Positions 8,976 to 19,471 of a stretch of DNA of 33,203 nucleotides are shown here, piece after piece. The notes below the pieces were generated by a model. That model did no database searches. It was not told where the DNA came from and was given only the letters and a program-made list of their open reading frames with translations. This stretch comes from Chthoniobacterales bacterium (GTDB lineage Bacteria; Verrucomicrobiota; Verrucomicrobiia; Chthoniobacterales; JACTMZ01), in contig JACSRX010000013.1 of NCBI GenBank assembly GCA_014879535.1, positions 1 to 33,203 on the forward strand, read 5' to 3'. The position numbers were made by a program, and so were the translations under genes. Within the stretch, counting starts at the first letter, position 1; each line of letters begins with the position of its first letter.

Positions 8976-9200
8976 CTGCCCCAAGGGCAATATTTACTCC
9001 AATGGTCGTTTAAATATAAGACCTTGGTAAAAGGCGGGTTGCGACTTTCGCAAATTGTTGCAAAAATAATCTTCCCCGACCACTGCCCATTGTGGTTTTG
9101 TCGGAAAGCTTGTCCACATGTTGTGGTGGGCAAGTCAGGCTCAAAGTTTTTCCCCGGGGCCGAATACCGCCGGCGCCACCACCCAACCATCCGACCGTCC
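8976..9200 (+). promoter_or_regulatory. AT-rich leader/promoter region of the ribonucleotide reductase gene
   Basis: 225 bases with no gene. The first part (about 8985-9072) is strikingly AT-rich for this genome. Promoter candidates are TTTACT (8993) with TATAAG (9015), 16 nt apart, and TTGCGA (9039) with AAAAAT (9062), 17 nt apart; TAATCT at 9067 is another -10. Either would give a 5' leader of over 100 nt, unlike the near-leaderless genes around it. The leader contains the hairpin at 9109-9134. No convincing cobalamin riboswitch or paired NrdR boxes were found by eye. Confidence 0.4.
9109..9134 (+). promoter_or_regulatory. Hairpin / inverted repeat with DnaA-box-like sequence upstream of nrdJ
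   Basis: CTTGTCCAC (9109-9117) pairs with GTGGGCAAG (9126-9134), nine pairs with one G-U and an 8-nt loop. An overlapping DNA palindrome CCACA-TGT-TGTGG lies at 9114-9126. TTGTCCACA (9110-9118) equals the DnaA box used by actinobacteria and differs from the E. coli-type TTATCCACA at one base. TGTGG recurs at 9091 and 9122. Confidence 0.45.
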
Positions 9201-12347
<3,147 letters not shown>

Positions 12348-12367
12348 CCAATTCGCGCAACCAAACC

Positions 12368-12403
12368 AAGGCCCGGCGGAACCCGTTTCGCCGGGCCTTT
12401 TTT
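12368..12403 (+). terminator. Intrinsic terminator of nrdJ
   Basis: An 11-bp perfect stem, AAGGCCCGGCG (12368-12378) with CGCCGGGCCTT, closes a 10-nt loop and runs into six T (12398-12403), 21 bases after the nrdJ stop. Confidence 0.93.
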
Positions 12404-12437
12404 GCACCACCTTTCGTATGATCCGCGGCAACCGGAA

Positions 12438-12474
12438 TTCCTTGTTTCCGAGGTTTTCGGTATAGGTGGACTCC
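12438..12474 (+). promoter_or_regulatory. Promoter candidate before the TIM-barrel gene
   Basis: TTCCTT (12438-12443), 17 nt, TATAGG (12461-12466), 8 nt, ATG 12475. The -35 is poor. AGGTGGA (12465-12471) could instead act as a Shine-Dalgarno, with transcription from a TATGAT at 12417; the two readings cannot be separated by eye. Confidence 0.35.
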
Positions 12475-13233
12475 ATGCGTGTTTCCACTGGACACAGGGC
12501 CGTCATCGGCCTGCAGGCCTGGACCTTCAAGCATCTGGGGCTCGTGGAGGTGATGGCGAAGGCCGGAAAACTCGGCATCACGAAAGTCCAAGCCTTTCCC
12601 GGCCAGGAACTCGGGGGTGGGCTCAAAGGCAAATTCGAGCCGGCGATGGTTGAGGAATCGAACCGGGGAAAGCTCCGGGATCTGCTCCGCACAAATGGCT
12701 CGGAGCTTGTGAGCCTCGGTGTCGTGAATGCGGAAGACGAGCCCGGATGGCGCGAGCTTTTTGCGTTTGCCAAGGCTTTCGACGTCCCGGATCTCACCGT
12801 CGAGCCGCCGGCCGGGGACGTTCCGCTGTTGGACAAACTTTCACGGGAATACGGCACTCCCGTTTCGATCCACAATCACGGCGGCAACCTCGAGGAACGT
12901 CTCGACCAATTGAAAGCCTTCGGACCCCACATGGGACTGTGCATTGACACCGGCCACTGGGTGCGACACGGACGCGAACCGGTCCCGAGCCTGAGGTTGG
13001 CGCAGGGACGATTGCATTCGGTCCATCTCAAAGACATGAGCGCGTTCGCGCAGGACGCCCACACCGTGCCCTTTGGTGAAGGCGTTTCCGATCTCCGCGG
13101 CCAGCTCGCCGAGCTCGATCGCCAAGGATTCAACGGGATCGTTTTCATCGAGCACGAACACCACACGCCACATCTCGAGGCCGACGTGGAAAAATGCATC
13201 GAGGTTCTTCGCCGGGCGGGATTGACGCGTTAG
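12475..13233 (+). CDS. Sugar phosphate isomerase/epimerase-like TIM-barrel protein
   Basis: 252 residues of the xylose-isomerase-like TIM-barrel (AP endonuclease 2) superfamily. Metal-site and strand motifs appear in order: GLQAWTF near the N-terminus, VSIHNHGG, CIDTGHWVRHG, HSVHLKDM, and GIVFIEHEHH close to the C-terminus. This matches the inositol/sugar epimerase-isomerase family that acts on keto-sugars with a divalent metal. There is no signal peptide and the substrate is not identifiable. ATG 12475 is preferred to GTG 12466 because AGGTGGA lies 3 nt before it and a -10-like TATAGG 8 nt before it. It is followed 70 bases later by the deaminase gene. Confidence 0.78.
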   Translation: MRVSTGHRAVIGLQAWTFKHLGLVEVMAKAGKLGITKVQAFPGQELGGGLKGKFEPAMVEESNRGKLRDLLRTNGSELVSLGVVNAEDEPGWRELFAFAKAFDVPDLTVEPPAGDVPLLDKLSREYGTPVSIHNHGGNLEERLDQLKAFGPHMGLCIDTGHWVRHGREPVPSLRLAQGRLHSVHLKDMSAFAQDAHTVPFGEGVSDLRGQLAELDRQGFNGIVFIEHEHHTPHLEADVEKCIEVLRRAGLTR

Positions 13234-13303
13234 ATCACCCGACACGGCTTGCAAACGGAAAGCGAATCAGACATCACGAACACCGACAACAGACCCCGGA
13301 ACC

Positions 13304-13897
13304 ATGAGCACACCCGACATCGACAGCCTCGAATACAAAAAGCAGTTCATCCACGAAGCGACGCGTCTTGCCGTCGAATCCGTCGAGAAGGGCTGGGGCG
13401 GCCCGTTCGGGGCCGTCATCGTGAAGGACGGGAAGATCATCGGACGCGGACAGAACCGCGTTCTCCTCACGGGCATCCCCGTTTACCACGCGGAAGTCAC
13501 GGCGATCATCGACGCCTGCAGCAAGATCAACTCGAAGGCGCTCCTCGGCTCCGGATGTCAGGAAGGGAATCTGAAACTCATCCCGCGCCCGGAAGGCTCC
13601 TTGGACCCCTCACCCGAGCGCTCGCAGATGCTCAAGGGATGCGAAATCTTCGTCAGCGGCGCCCCGTGCCCGATGTGCATGAGCGCCATCTACTGGGCCC
13701 GCATCGACCGCGTGTATTTCGGAACCACCCTCGCGGACGCCAGCAACATCGGATTCGACGACGAGTTCCAATACATCGACTTCAATCTCCCGTATGAAGA
13801 GCGCAAGGCCATCCAGGTCTTTCCGGGATTCGAGCGCGAGCACGCCCTCAAGGCCTGCGAAGCGTGGATGAACAAGACCGACAGGCACCCCTACTGA
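13304..13897 (+). CDS. Nucleoside/guanine deaminase of the cytidine-deaminase fold
   Basis: 197 residues. The zinc signature is complete: HAEVTAI (His ligand and catalytic Glu) and PCPMCMSAIYWA (two Cys ligands). The C-terminal block IGFDDEFQYIDF resembles Bacillus GuaD guanine deaminase, whose swapped C-terminus completes the active site. Guanine to xanthine deamination is the best guess; tRNA adenosine deaminase (TadA) is less likely given the longer C-terminus and the FDDEFQY block. Between the two zinc motifs is a longer insertion (about residues 80-105) than GuaD needs. Start ATG 13304 has no clear Shine-Dalgarno. TTGCAA at 13249 may be a -35, but no good -10 follows; it may be transcribed with the preceding gene. 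Confidence 0.82.
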   Translation: MSTPDIDSLEYKKQFIHEATRLAVESVEKGWGGPFGAVIVKDGKIIGRGQNRVLLTGIPVYHAEVTAIIDACSKINSKALLGSGCQEGNLKLIPRPEGSLDPSPERSQMLKGCEIFVSGAPCPMCMSAIYWARIDRVYFGTTLADASNIGFDDEFQYIDFNLPYEERKAIQVFPGFEREHALKACEAWMNKTDRHPY

Positions 13898-13941
13898 CTG
13901 CGACATCCCCCACCAAAGGTGGCGCGCGGAAAATGCGAAAG

Positions 13942-14013
13942 TGGGTCGGGTGGGACTCGAACCCACAACCAACGCCTTAAAAGGGCGCTGCTCTACCATT
14001 GAGCTACCAACCC
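13942..14013 (-). tRNA. trnK: tRNA-Lys (anticodon UUU)
   Basis: A 72-nt cloverleaf on the minus strand. The acceptor arms GGGTTGG and CCGACCC pair with one G-U; the D arm is GCTC/GAGC; the anticodon arm GCGCC-CTTTTAA-GGCGT places TTT at positions 34-36; the T arm is GTGGG-TTCGAGT-CCCAC. The discriminator is A and the next bases are CTT, so CCA is not encoded. It lies 41 bases downstream of the peroxiredoxin gene on the same strand and may be read through from it. Confidence 0.95.
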
Positions 14014-14054
14014 GTTCGCGGAACCACCGATTTTTGCGGGCGAGCCCCCGCCGC

Positions 14055-14579
14055 TCAAGACTTTTTCGGCAAGCGCAGCGCCTCGATAGCCGCCTTCACC
14101 TCGGCGGCATGTTCGCCGGTCTTTGCACCCTCCACTTTCCACACGATCTTCCCCCCGTTGATAAGGAACGATTGGCGCTTGGCGATACCCAACAGGGTCG
14201 GAACCCCGAAAGCCCGCGCCACCACGGAATCCGGGTCCGCCAGCAGGGTGAAAGGCAGCTGGTGCTTTTCGGCGAACGCCTTCTGCCCCTCGACTGAATC
14301 GCCGCTCACTCCGACAATCTCCACCCCCTGACCGGTGAAATCCGGAAAGGCATCGCGCAACGAGCAGGCCTGCGCCGTGCAGCCGGACGTGTCGGCCTTC
14401 GGATAAAAATACACCAAGGTCGGACCCTTGGCGTAAATGTCGGCCAGATTGACCTCTGCCCCGTCCTGATTGCGCGCCGTGACCACAGGGGCATCATCAC
14501 CGACGGCCAATGCGCCGGCGGGGGCGCGAAGCCCGAAAAATGAAAGCAGCGAGATCACAGCAATGGTCCGGAGGTTCAT
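14055..14579 (-). CDS. bcp: Exported thioredoxin-dependent peroxiredoxin, Bcp/PrxQ type
   Basis: 174 residues with a signal peptide at 1 to about 25 (hydrophobic AVISLLSFFGL, then ALA before the mature VGDDAPVV). The AhpC/TSA domain follows. The active site TSGCTAQACSLRD holds the peroxidatic Cys and a resolving Cys five residues later, the PrxQ arrangement that forms an intramolecular disulfide. It should reduce peroxides in the periplasm and then need an exported thiol reductant. Most Bcp proteins are cytosolic, so the leader is notable. Promoter TTGCAC, 17 nt, TAATTC ends 6 nt before the ATG. The gene is divergent from the membrane/TPR gene and upstream of tRNA-Lys. Confidence 0.9.
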   Translation of the reverse strand: MNLRTIAVISLLSFFGLRAPAGALAVGDDAPVVTARNQDGAEVNLADIYAKGPTLVYFYPKADTSGCTAQACSLRDAFPDFTGQGVEIVGVSGDSVEGQKAFAEKHQLPFTLLADPDSVVARAFGVPTLLGIAKRQSFLINGGKIVWKVEGAKTGEHAAEVKAAIEALRLPKKS

Positions 14580-14614
14580 GCTCCAGAATTACGCCCCATC
14601 GGAATGCCGTGCAA
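14580..14614 (-). promoter_or_regulatory. Promoter of the peroxiredoxin gene
   Basis: On the minus strand: TTGCAC (14614-14609), 17 nt, TAATTC (14591-14586), 6 nt, ATG 14579. TGGAG lies almost against the ATG, too near to be a normal Shine-Dalgarno. Confidence 0.6.
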
Positions 14615-14621
14615 GCGACAC

Positions 14622-14658
14622 TTGCCTTCCGGGAAACGGACCCGAATCATTCGGGCTC
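14622..14658 (+). promoter_or_regulatory. Promoter of the membrane/TPR gene, -10 inside a palindrome
   Basis: TTGCCT (14622-14627), 17 nt, AATCAT (14645-14650), 8 nt, ATG 14659. The -10 lies in the inverted repeat CCCGAA-TCA-TTCGGG (14641-14655), a possible operator. Its -35 is 7 bases from the divergent peroxiredoxin -35, so the two polymerases would compete. Confidence 0.6.
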
Positions 14659-16614
14659 ATGACAAAGGAACCGAAGACACCCGGACAATGGAGGCGCGTG
14701 ACTGCACTCTGCATCGCGTCTCTGCTGGCCTTGGCGGCACTTGTCGGAATGCGGGGACCGGACAACCTCGGCACCGACGCCGTCCAGACAACCGGAGCAT
14801 GGCTCCTTTCCGGCCCCTCCCTCTGGCATCCGCTGGCTCCCGAGGGCGCGACAAGCCGTCTGCTGTTCATGCTTGCAGGACCGCGCGGATGGCAGAACGC
14901 GCACGTTGTCATAGCGTGGCTGTCTCTCGTGTGCTGGCTTATCGCCCTCCCCCCCAAAAGCTGGCGCGGTCTGCTTCCTGTCATACCCGCGCTTTTGGCG
15001 GCCGTTCTTTCGACTCCTGCGAGCGGGCTGTCGGGCTTCGGCCTCGCGATCCTGATCCTTTCGGCCTGCAGGGCCTTCTCGCTCGACCGCGCCCCCCTCG
15101 CCGTGGCCGCGGCACTGCCTCCGGCGGCTTGGGTGGCCGTCTGGCTGTCACCCGGCGCAGTTTTCCTCGTGGTCGCCTCGTTCCTCGAAGCATCCACCCG
15201 GGTTCCGCGCAGGCATCTCGCGGCAGCGGCGGTGCTCTGCCTCGCAGCCGTCAATCTCACCCCGCGGGGCACCTCGGTCTGGCTGGATGGCTGGATTTAT
15301 CTCCTGTGGTCGCCACAGCCTGTCCTCGGCGGCGCCGGCGCGATTGCCCTCCTCGCAAGCTTCGCGATGCTGGCCTTGGCGGCACGTGCTTCGTGGCATG
15401 CTTCCACGACCGGCCGCATCCTCGCCCCGGCGTTTCTGCTCCTTTGTGCAACGCAGGGACAAACTTCATTTCTCTGGGGCGCCGCGCTGATGATGATCCC
15501 CTGCTGGCCGGCGGCGAAGGAACAACTCGGCCGCTTGGGCTTCAAAGTCCGCTGGTGGATGCAGGCCTCCATGGTTGCAGGCAGCATCGCCCTGACCGTC
15601 TGGCAGGTGATCGCCACGGTGCCGCGTTGGTATGAACTGGCCATGAACGGCGGCGTGGTGCAGCCGACGCTGACACGGCTCGCCCTGCCGACGGACGGCG
15701 GAATTTACATCAACCCCGGGGGCCTTCCTGTTGCACGATTCAGCGGGCCTGTGCCTGCCGGTGACAGCAACGATCGGAGTCTTGTGCTGGGACGGGAACC
15801 TGCACTGTGGCGAATGGAAGACCGTCGCATGCGTTACCGCGCCGTGTGGCTGCTGGGCGACAAATCCGACTATGCCCCCCTCGCCCGGCACCTCGGAGAT
15901 TCGGTCGATTGGCAACTCAGCGCAGTCGACGCGACCGGGCTCCTTTTCGAACGACGGTCAAGAACCGGGGAATTCGCCACCGAACCGGCACAACAGTTCG
16001 CCCGCACCATGACCGGGGGCGCCAACCGCTCGGGATTCCTCTCGGGATCAGCACTCGCCTGCCTTGCCGCCGGGGCAATCACGGAGGCCGGGGAACTGTC
16101 GGCCACCGCCGTGAAGCGCTCCGACCAGTCCTCGGCTGCCGCCGCTGCCCGCACACTCGTTCTGATTTCGCTGGGTCAAGTCCGCGACGCTCTTGATGAA
16201 AGTCTGCGCGCCGTGCGACTCGATCCCTCCTCCGCCGCGGCTTGGCGCGTGCGAACGGAATCCCTGCTTCATGCCGGCCTGATGGACGATGCCTACGCTG
16301 CGGGTCGGCAGGCCGTCCGGTTCGCCCCCGGAGACGCCGGCACGCTCTGGCTTGCAGCGCGCGCTGCCAATGCCGCCCGCGCCTTCCAAAGCGAGTCTGA
16401 AATCCTTGAACGGTTGATCTCTCTCACCGAGGGGCGACGTGGCGACGCGGGGTTTTACCATTTCTATCTCGGCCAATCCTACGCCAAGCAGGGGTTGCTG
16501 CGCCCTGCCCTGCGGGCGTTTGAGAATGCAGCCAAGGCACCGGGATTGACCGACGACCAGCGGAAGCAGATCCGCGAGGAAATCGAGACGATCAATCCCC
16601 CTGCCGTGCGTTGA
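14659..16614 (+). CDS. Polytopic membrane protein with C-terminal TPR domain, function unknown
   Basis: 651 residues. Residues about 12-375 hold roughly nine to ten hydrophobic segments (e.g. [40 protein letters not shown]), a layout like GT-C glycosyltransferases, but no acidic catalytic loop motif is recognised. A soluble region (about 380-480) follows. The final 170 residues are TPR-like: [60 protein letters not shown]. Membrane anchor plus TPR suggests a scaffold or glycan-related role; this is inference. ATG 14659 is supported by the promoter 8 nt upstream and the hydrophobic segment right after a short basic N-terminus. It is followed after 49 bases by ilvD, which has its own promoter. 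Confidence 0.8.
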   Translation: MTKEPKTPGQWRRVTALCIASLLALAALVGMRGPDNLGTDAVQTTGAWLLSGPSLWHPLAPEGATSRLLFMLAGPRGWQNAHVVIAWLSLVCWLIALPPKSWRGLLPVIPALLAAVLSTPASGLSGFGLAILILSACRAFSLDRAPLAVAAALPPAAWVAVWLSPGAVFLVVASFLEASTRVPRRHLAAAAVLCLAAVNLTPRGTSVWLDGWIYLLWSPQPVLGGAGAIALLASFAMLALAARASWHASTTGRILAPAFLLLCATQGQTSFLWGAALMMIPCWPAAKEQLGRLGFKVRWWMQASMVAGSIALTVWQVIATVPRWYELAMNGGVVQPTLTRLALPTDGGIYINPGGLPVARFSGPVPAGDSNDRSLVLGREPALWRMEDRRMRYRAVWLLGDKSDYAPLARHLGDSVDWQLSAVDATGLLFERRSRTGEFATEPAQQFARTMTGGANRSGFLSGSALACLAAGAITEAGELSATAVKRSDQSSAAAAARTLVLISLGQVRDALDESLRAVRLDPSSAAAWRVRTESLLHAGLMDDAYAAGRQAVRFAPGDAGTLWLAARAANAARAFQSESEILERLISLTEGRRGDAGFYHFYLGQSYAKQGLLRPALRAFENAAKAPGLTDDQRKQIREEIETINPPAVR

Positions 16615-16627
16615 CCCCGCTTTCTGC

Positions 16628-16663
16628 TTAACCCCGGCCCCTGGCGCCGTTAATCTCCGCCGT
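16628..16663 (+). promoter_or_regulatory. Promoter of ilvD
   Basis: TTAACC (16628-16633), 17 nt, TAATCT (16651-16656), 7 nt, GTG 16664. No Shine-Dalgarno is present and there is no room for a leader-peptide attenuator. Confidence 0.55.
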
Positions 16664-18373
16664 GTGAGAAAGAAATCCTCCAACGTCCGCAAGGCGGATC
16701 TCCGCCGCTACTCCTCGCCGGTCCTTGACGGACCGGAACGCGCCCCGAGCCGCGCCATGCTCTACGCCGTCGGCTACAGCGAGAAGGACTTCGGCAAACC
16801 CCAGATCGGCATCGCCTCGACTTGGAGCATGGTGACGCCGTGCAACATGCACATCGACGAGTTGGCCCGCGAGGCTGCAGGGGGCGCCAACCGCGCCGGG
16901 GGGAAAGCGGTCATTTTCAACACCATCACCATCTCGGACGGCATCTCCATGGGCACCGAGGGCATGAAATACTCCCTCGTCTCGCGCGAGGTCATCGCCG
17001 ACTCGATCGAGACCGTCGTCGGGTGCGAGGGATTCGACGGGTTTGTCGCCATCGGCGGATGCGACAAGAACATGCCGGGCTGCATGATTGCCATCGCCCG
17101 CCTCAACCGTCCCGCCGTCTTTGTTTACGGCGGCACCATCCTGCCCGGCTGCCTCAACGGCCGGAACCTCGATGTCGTCTCGGTCTTCGAAGCGGTGGGC
17201 AAGCGGGCGGCCAATGCCATCGACGACCGGGAACTGCAGAAAATCGAATCTTGTGCCATCCCCGGCGCGGGTTCCTGTGGCGGTATGTATACGGCCAACA
17301 CCATGGCCTCCGCCATCGAGGCCATGGGAATGAGCCTGCCGAACAGTTCCGCCCAAGCCGCCATCTCGGCGCACAAAAAGGAGGATGCCCGGGCGGCAGG
17401 CGCCGCCGTGCTCGGCATGCTCAAGCGCGGCATCCGCCCGTCCGACATCATCACGCGGGAAGCCTTCGAAAACGCCGTCACCGTAGTCATCGCCCTCGGG
17501 GGCTCCACCAATGCGGTCCTGCATCTTCTGGCCATGGCCCATGCGGCCGGCGTGAAGCTGACCATCGACGACTTCACCAAGATCGGACGGCGCGTGCCGG
17601 TCTTGGCGGACCTGAAGCCCAGCGGGAAATACCTGATGTCCGAACTCGTTTCCATCGGCGGCATCGTGCCCCTGATGAAGGAACTGCTCAGCGCGAAGCT
17701 GTTGCATGGCGACTGCCTCACGGTCACCGGCAAGACATTGAAGCAGAACCTCGCGCCGTTTTCCCGTTACCCCAAGGGGCAGGAAATCGTCCGGCCTGTC
17801 GAAAATCCGCTGAAGAAGAGCAGCCACTTGGTCATCCTCTACGGCAACCTCGCGCCCGGCGGGGCCGTCGCGAAGATTTCCGGCAAGGAGGGCGAAAAGT
17901 TCCGCGGCACAGCCCGCGTCTTCGACTCCGAGGAACAAGCCATGCACGCGATCCTCGGCGGACGCATCAGGAAAGGCCATGTCGTCGTCATCCGCTACGA
18001 GGGACCCAAGGGCGGCCCCGGCATGCGCGAGATGCTCGGACCCACCTCCGCGGTGATGGGACGCGGCCTCGGCAAGGATGTCGCCCTCATCACCGACGGA
18101 CGTTTCTCCGGCGGCACGCACGGATTCGTCGTCGGGCACATTACACCCGAAGCCTTCGACGGCGGCCCCCTCGCCCTTGTGAAAAACGGCGACCCGATAG
18201 AAATCGATGCCGCCAATCACACACTCTCTCTGGTCATCTCCGCGGCAGAGCTGAAAAAGCGCCGCACGGCCTGGAAAAAGCCCGCGCCACGCTACCACCG
18301 CGGCGTGCTTGCCAAATATGCCTCCAGCGTGACCAGTGCCTCCCTCGGAGCCGTGACCGACGCCAGCCTCTGA
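16664..18373 (+). CDS. ilvD: Dihydroxy-acid dehydratase
   Basis: 569 residues. It dehydrates 2,3-dihydroxy-isovalerate and -methylvalerate to the 2-keto acids of valine, leucine and isoleucine synthesis. The cluster cysteines are C60 (TPCNMH), C133 ([10 protein letters not shown]) and C205 ([12 protein letters not shown]). The C-terminal [19 protein letters not shown] loop is intact. The length fits the shorter class of dehydratases (about 560 aa), several of which carry an oxygen-resistant [2Fe-2S] cluster, but cluster type cannot be read directly. Start GTG 16664 follows a -10 by 7 nt. The stop overlaps the ATG of the HAD gene by one base (TGATG), so those two are translationally coupled. 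No other ilv genes are nearby. Confidence 0.95.
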   Translation: MRKKSSNVRKADLRRYSSPVLDGPERAPSRAMLYAVGYSEKDFGKPQIGIASTWSMVTPCNMHIDELAREAAGGANRAGGKAVIFNTITISDGISMGTEGMKYSLVSREVIADSIETVVGCEGFDGFVAIGGCDKNMPGCMIAIARLNRPAVFVYGGTILPGCLNGRNLDVVSVFEAVGKRAANAIDDRELQKIESCAIPGAGSCGGMYTANTMASAIEAMGMSLPNSSAQAAISAHKKEDARAAGAAVLGMLKRGIRPSDIITREAFENAVTVVIALGGSTNAVLHLLAMAHAAGVKLTIDDFTKIGRRVPVLADLKPSGKYLMSELVSIGGIVPLMKELLSAKLLHGDCLTVTGKTLKQNLAPFSRYPKGQEIVRPVENPLKKSSHLVILYGNLAPGGAVAKISGKEGEKFRGTARVFDSEEQAMHAILGGRIRKGHVVVIRYEGPKGGPGMREMLGPTSAVMGRGLGKDVALITDGRFSGGTHGFVVGHITPEAFDGGPLALVKNGDPIEIDAANHTLSLVISAAELKKRRTAWKKPAPRYHRGVLAKYASSVTSASLGAVTDASL

Positions 18374-19035
18374 TGTTCGCCGCGGTCATTTTCGACTGGG
18401 ACGGCATCGTCGTCGATTCCTCCGCACACCACGAACGGAGCTGGGAGGTTCTTGCCGCCCGGCGAGGACTTCCCCTGCCGGCCGACCATTTCAAACGCGG
18501 TTTCGGCAAGAAGAACAATGTCATCATCCCCGGACTCGGCTGGGCCACGGAGGACTCCGCTGTGGGCGAACTCGCCCGCGAGAAGGAGGAGATCTATCGC
18601 GCCCTTGTCCGCGAGCATGGCATCGAGCCTCTCCCCGGCGTGCGCGAATTGCTTGTTGCCCTGGATGCCGGACAAATCCCCGCAGCCATCGGGTCGTCCA
18701 CCGAACGCGCCAACCTCGACCTGCTTCTCGACCTCATGGACCTGCGCCGTTTCTTCACGGTCATCGTGTCCGGCGAGGAGGTGGAACACGGCAAACCAGA
18801 TCCGTCCATTTTCCTTCTCGCCGCCCGCCGGCTCGGGATCGCGCCACGAGACTGCCTTGTGCTCGAGGATGCACTCGTCGGCATCGAGGCGGCCAAGCGC
18901 GCGGGGATGCCGGTGCTTGCCGTCGCCACAACCCATCCGGTGTCGGAACTCGGCTCCGCGGATGCCGCGGTGGAAAGTCTTCTTGGCACCACACCCGGGC
19001 ACCTGCAGGCGCTCGTTCCCGGAAACAATTCTTGA
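18373..19035 (+). CDS. HAD-superfamily hydrolase, beta-phosphoglucomutase-like
   Basis: 220 residues of HAD subfamily IA. Motif I is FDWDGIVVDS (nucleophile Asp and the DxD acid; Trp replaces the commoner Met/Leu between them). Motif II is AIGSSTERANL, motif III GKPDPSIFLLAA with the Lys, motif IV VLEDALVGIEAAKRAGM. The helical cap lies between motifs I and II. This subfamily includes beta-phosphoglucomutases, sugar phosphatases and phosphoglycolate phosphatases; the substrate is not determined. It starts on the last base of the ilvD stop codon, so it is co-translated with it; a house-cleaning role toward a pathway by-product is possible but speculative. Confidence 0.88.
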   Translation: MFAAVIFDWDGIVVDSSAHHERSWEVLAARRGLPLPADHFKRGFGKKNNVIIPGLGWATEDSAVGELAREKEEIYRALVREHGIEPLPGVRELLVALDAGQIPAAIGSSTERANLDLLLDLMDLRRFFTVIVSGEEVEHGKPDPSIFLLAARRLGIAPRDCLVLEDALVGIEAAKRAGMPVLAVATTHPVSELGSADAAVESLLGTTPGHLQALVPGNNS

Positions 19036-19062
19036 TTCGTCCGCTTGCACCGGACGGGAATC
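19034..19062 (+). other. Inverted repeat after the HAD gene
   Basis: GATTC-GTCCG (19034-19043) pairs with CGGAC-GG-GAATC ending at 19062, ten pairs with a 2-nt bulge and a 7-nt loop. There is no T tract. It overlaps the HAD stop codon and the -35 proposed for the next ORF. Confidence 0.4.
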
Positions 19063-19079
19063 GGTGAAAGCTTGTCGCC
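19045..19079 (+). promoter_or_regulatory. Promoter candidate of the 84-aa ORF
   Basis: TTGCAC (19045-19050), 17 nt, AAGCTT (19068-19073), 6 nt, ATG 19080. The -10 keeps only the second A and last T of the consensus, but the geometry equals that of the other promoters. Confidence 0.35.
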
Positions 19080-19334
19080 ATGGCACATCCCACCGAAGTT
19101 TTGCATCCTCTCAAGCTGAACCTGCCCTACCACGGGCCCGCTCTCCGCACGATCGTTTCCCTCATCGAGGAAAACCTTGCATGCCACCCGTCGCCGAACG
19201 CGAAACTGGAAGGACTTGAAGGCGAGTGGGGAGCAGACATCGCGGATTCCTGGTCCGCCTTGCACAACATCATGACCCAACTCAGCGCCGCCGCCGACCG
19301 GGTGGATGCAGCTTGCGAGAGCGCCGATTGCTGA
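19080..19334 (+). CDS. Hypothetical 84-residue protein
   Basis: No family recognised. The protein is soluble and mildly acidic, with no signal peptide or membrane segment. Residues 18-35 (YHGPALRTIVSLIEENLA) and 53-76 (ADIADSWSALHNIMTQLSAAADRV) look like amphipathic helices, with a Trp in each half of the central region (GEWGAD, SWSAL). It ends ESADC. The gene lies 44 bases after the HAD gene on the same strand, has a promoter-like element with the spacing seen before other genes here, and has no better competing frame. Codon use resembles its neighbours. Confidence 0.55.
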   Translation: MAHPTEVLHPLKLNLPYHGPALRTIVSLIEENLACHPSPNAKLEGLEGEWGADIADSWSALHNIMTQLSAAADRVDAACESADC

Positions 19335-19383
19335 CAGCCTTCAGCGGAAACCTCCACCGTTTCCCGATCATGGGCCGTGTCGC

Positions 19384-19402
19384 GTGGCGGTGCTTTCGCC
19401 AC
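19384..19402 (-). terminator. Hairpin downstream of the coiled-coil/TPR gene (weak terminator candidate)
   Basis: GTGGCG and CGCCAC arms (6 bp) enclose 7 nt in the 137-base convergent gap between the 84-aa ORF and the coiled-coil gene. There is no T tract on either strand, so factor-independent termination is doubtful. Nothing else is seen in this gap. Confidence 0.25.
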
Positions 19403-19471
19403 CGGCCCCGGAAATCCCAGCACCACTTATCGGGACGAGGGCATTGAGCCCCCAACAATCCCCGGCGCCGC

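Noticed and set aside
8976-9200. Cobalamin riboswitch before nrdJ
   Set aside because: CCACTGCCC and AGTCAGG fragments are reminiscent of riboswitch pieces, but the B12 box does not continue correctly and the core fold cannot be drawn.
13910-13922. CCACC-AAA-GGTGG hairpin between the deaminase gene and tRNA-Lys as a terminator
   Set aside because: Only 5 bp with a 3-nt loop and no T tract on either strand; too weak to call.
16628-18298. 556-codon open frame antisense to ilvD
   Set aside because: No domain or start signals; ilvD has complete motifs over the same bases.
19081-19105. Sigma-54 promoter (TGGCAC followed by TTGCA)
   Set aside because: The spacing between the two elements is far longer than the required five bases and it lies within the 84-aa ORF.
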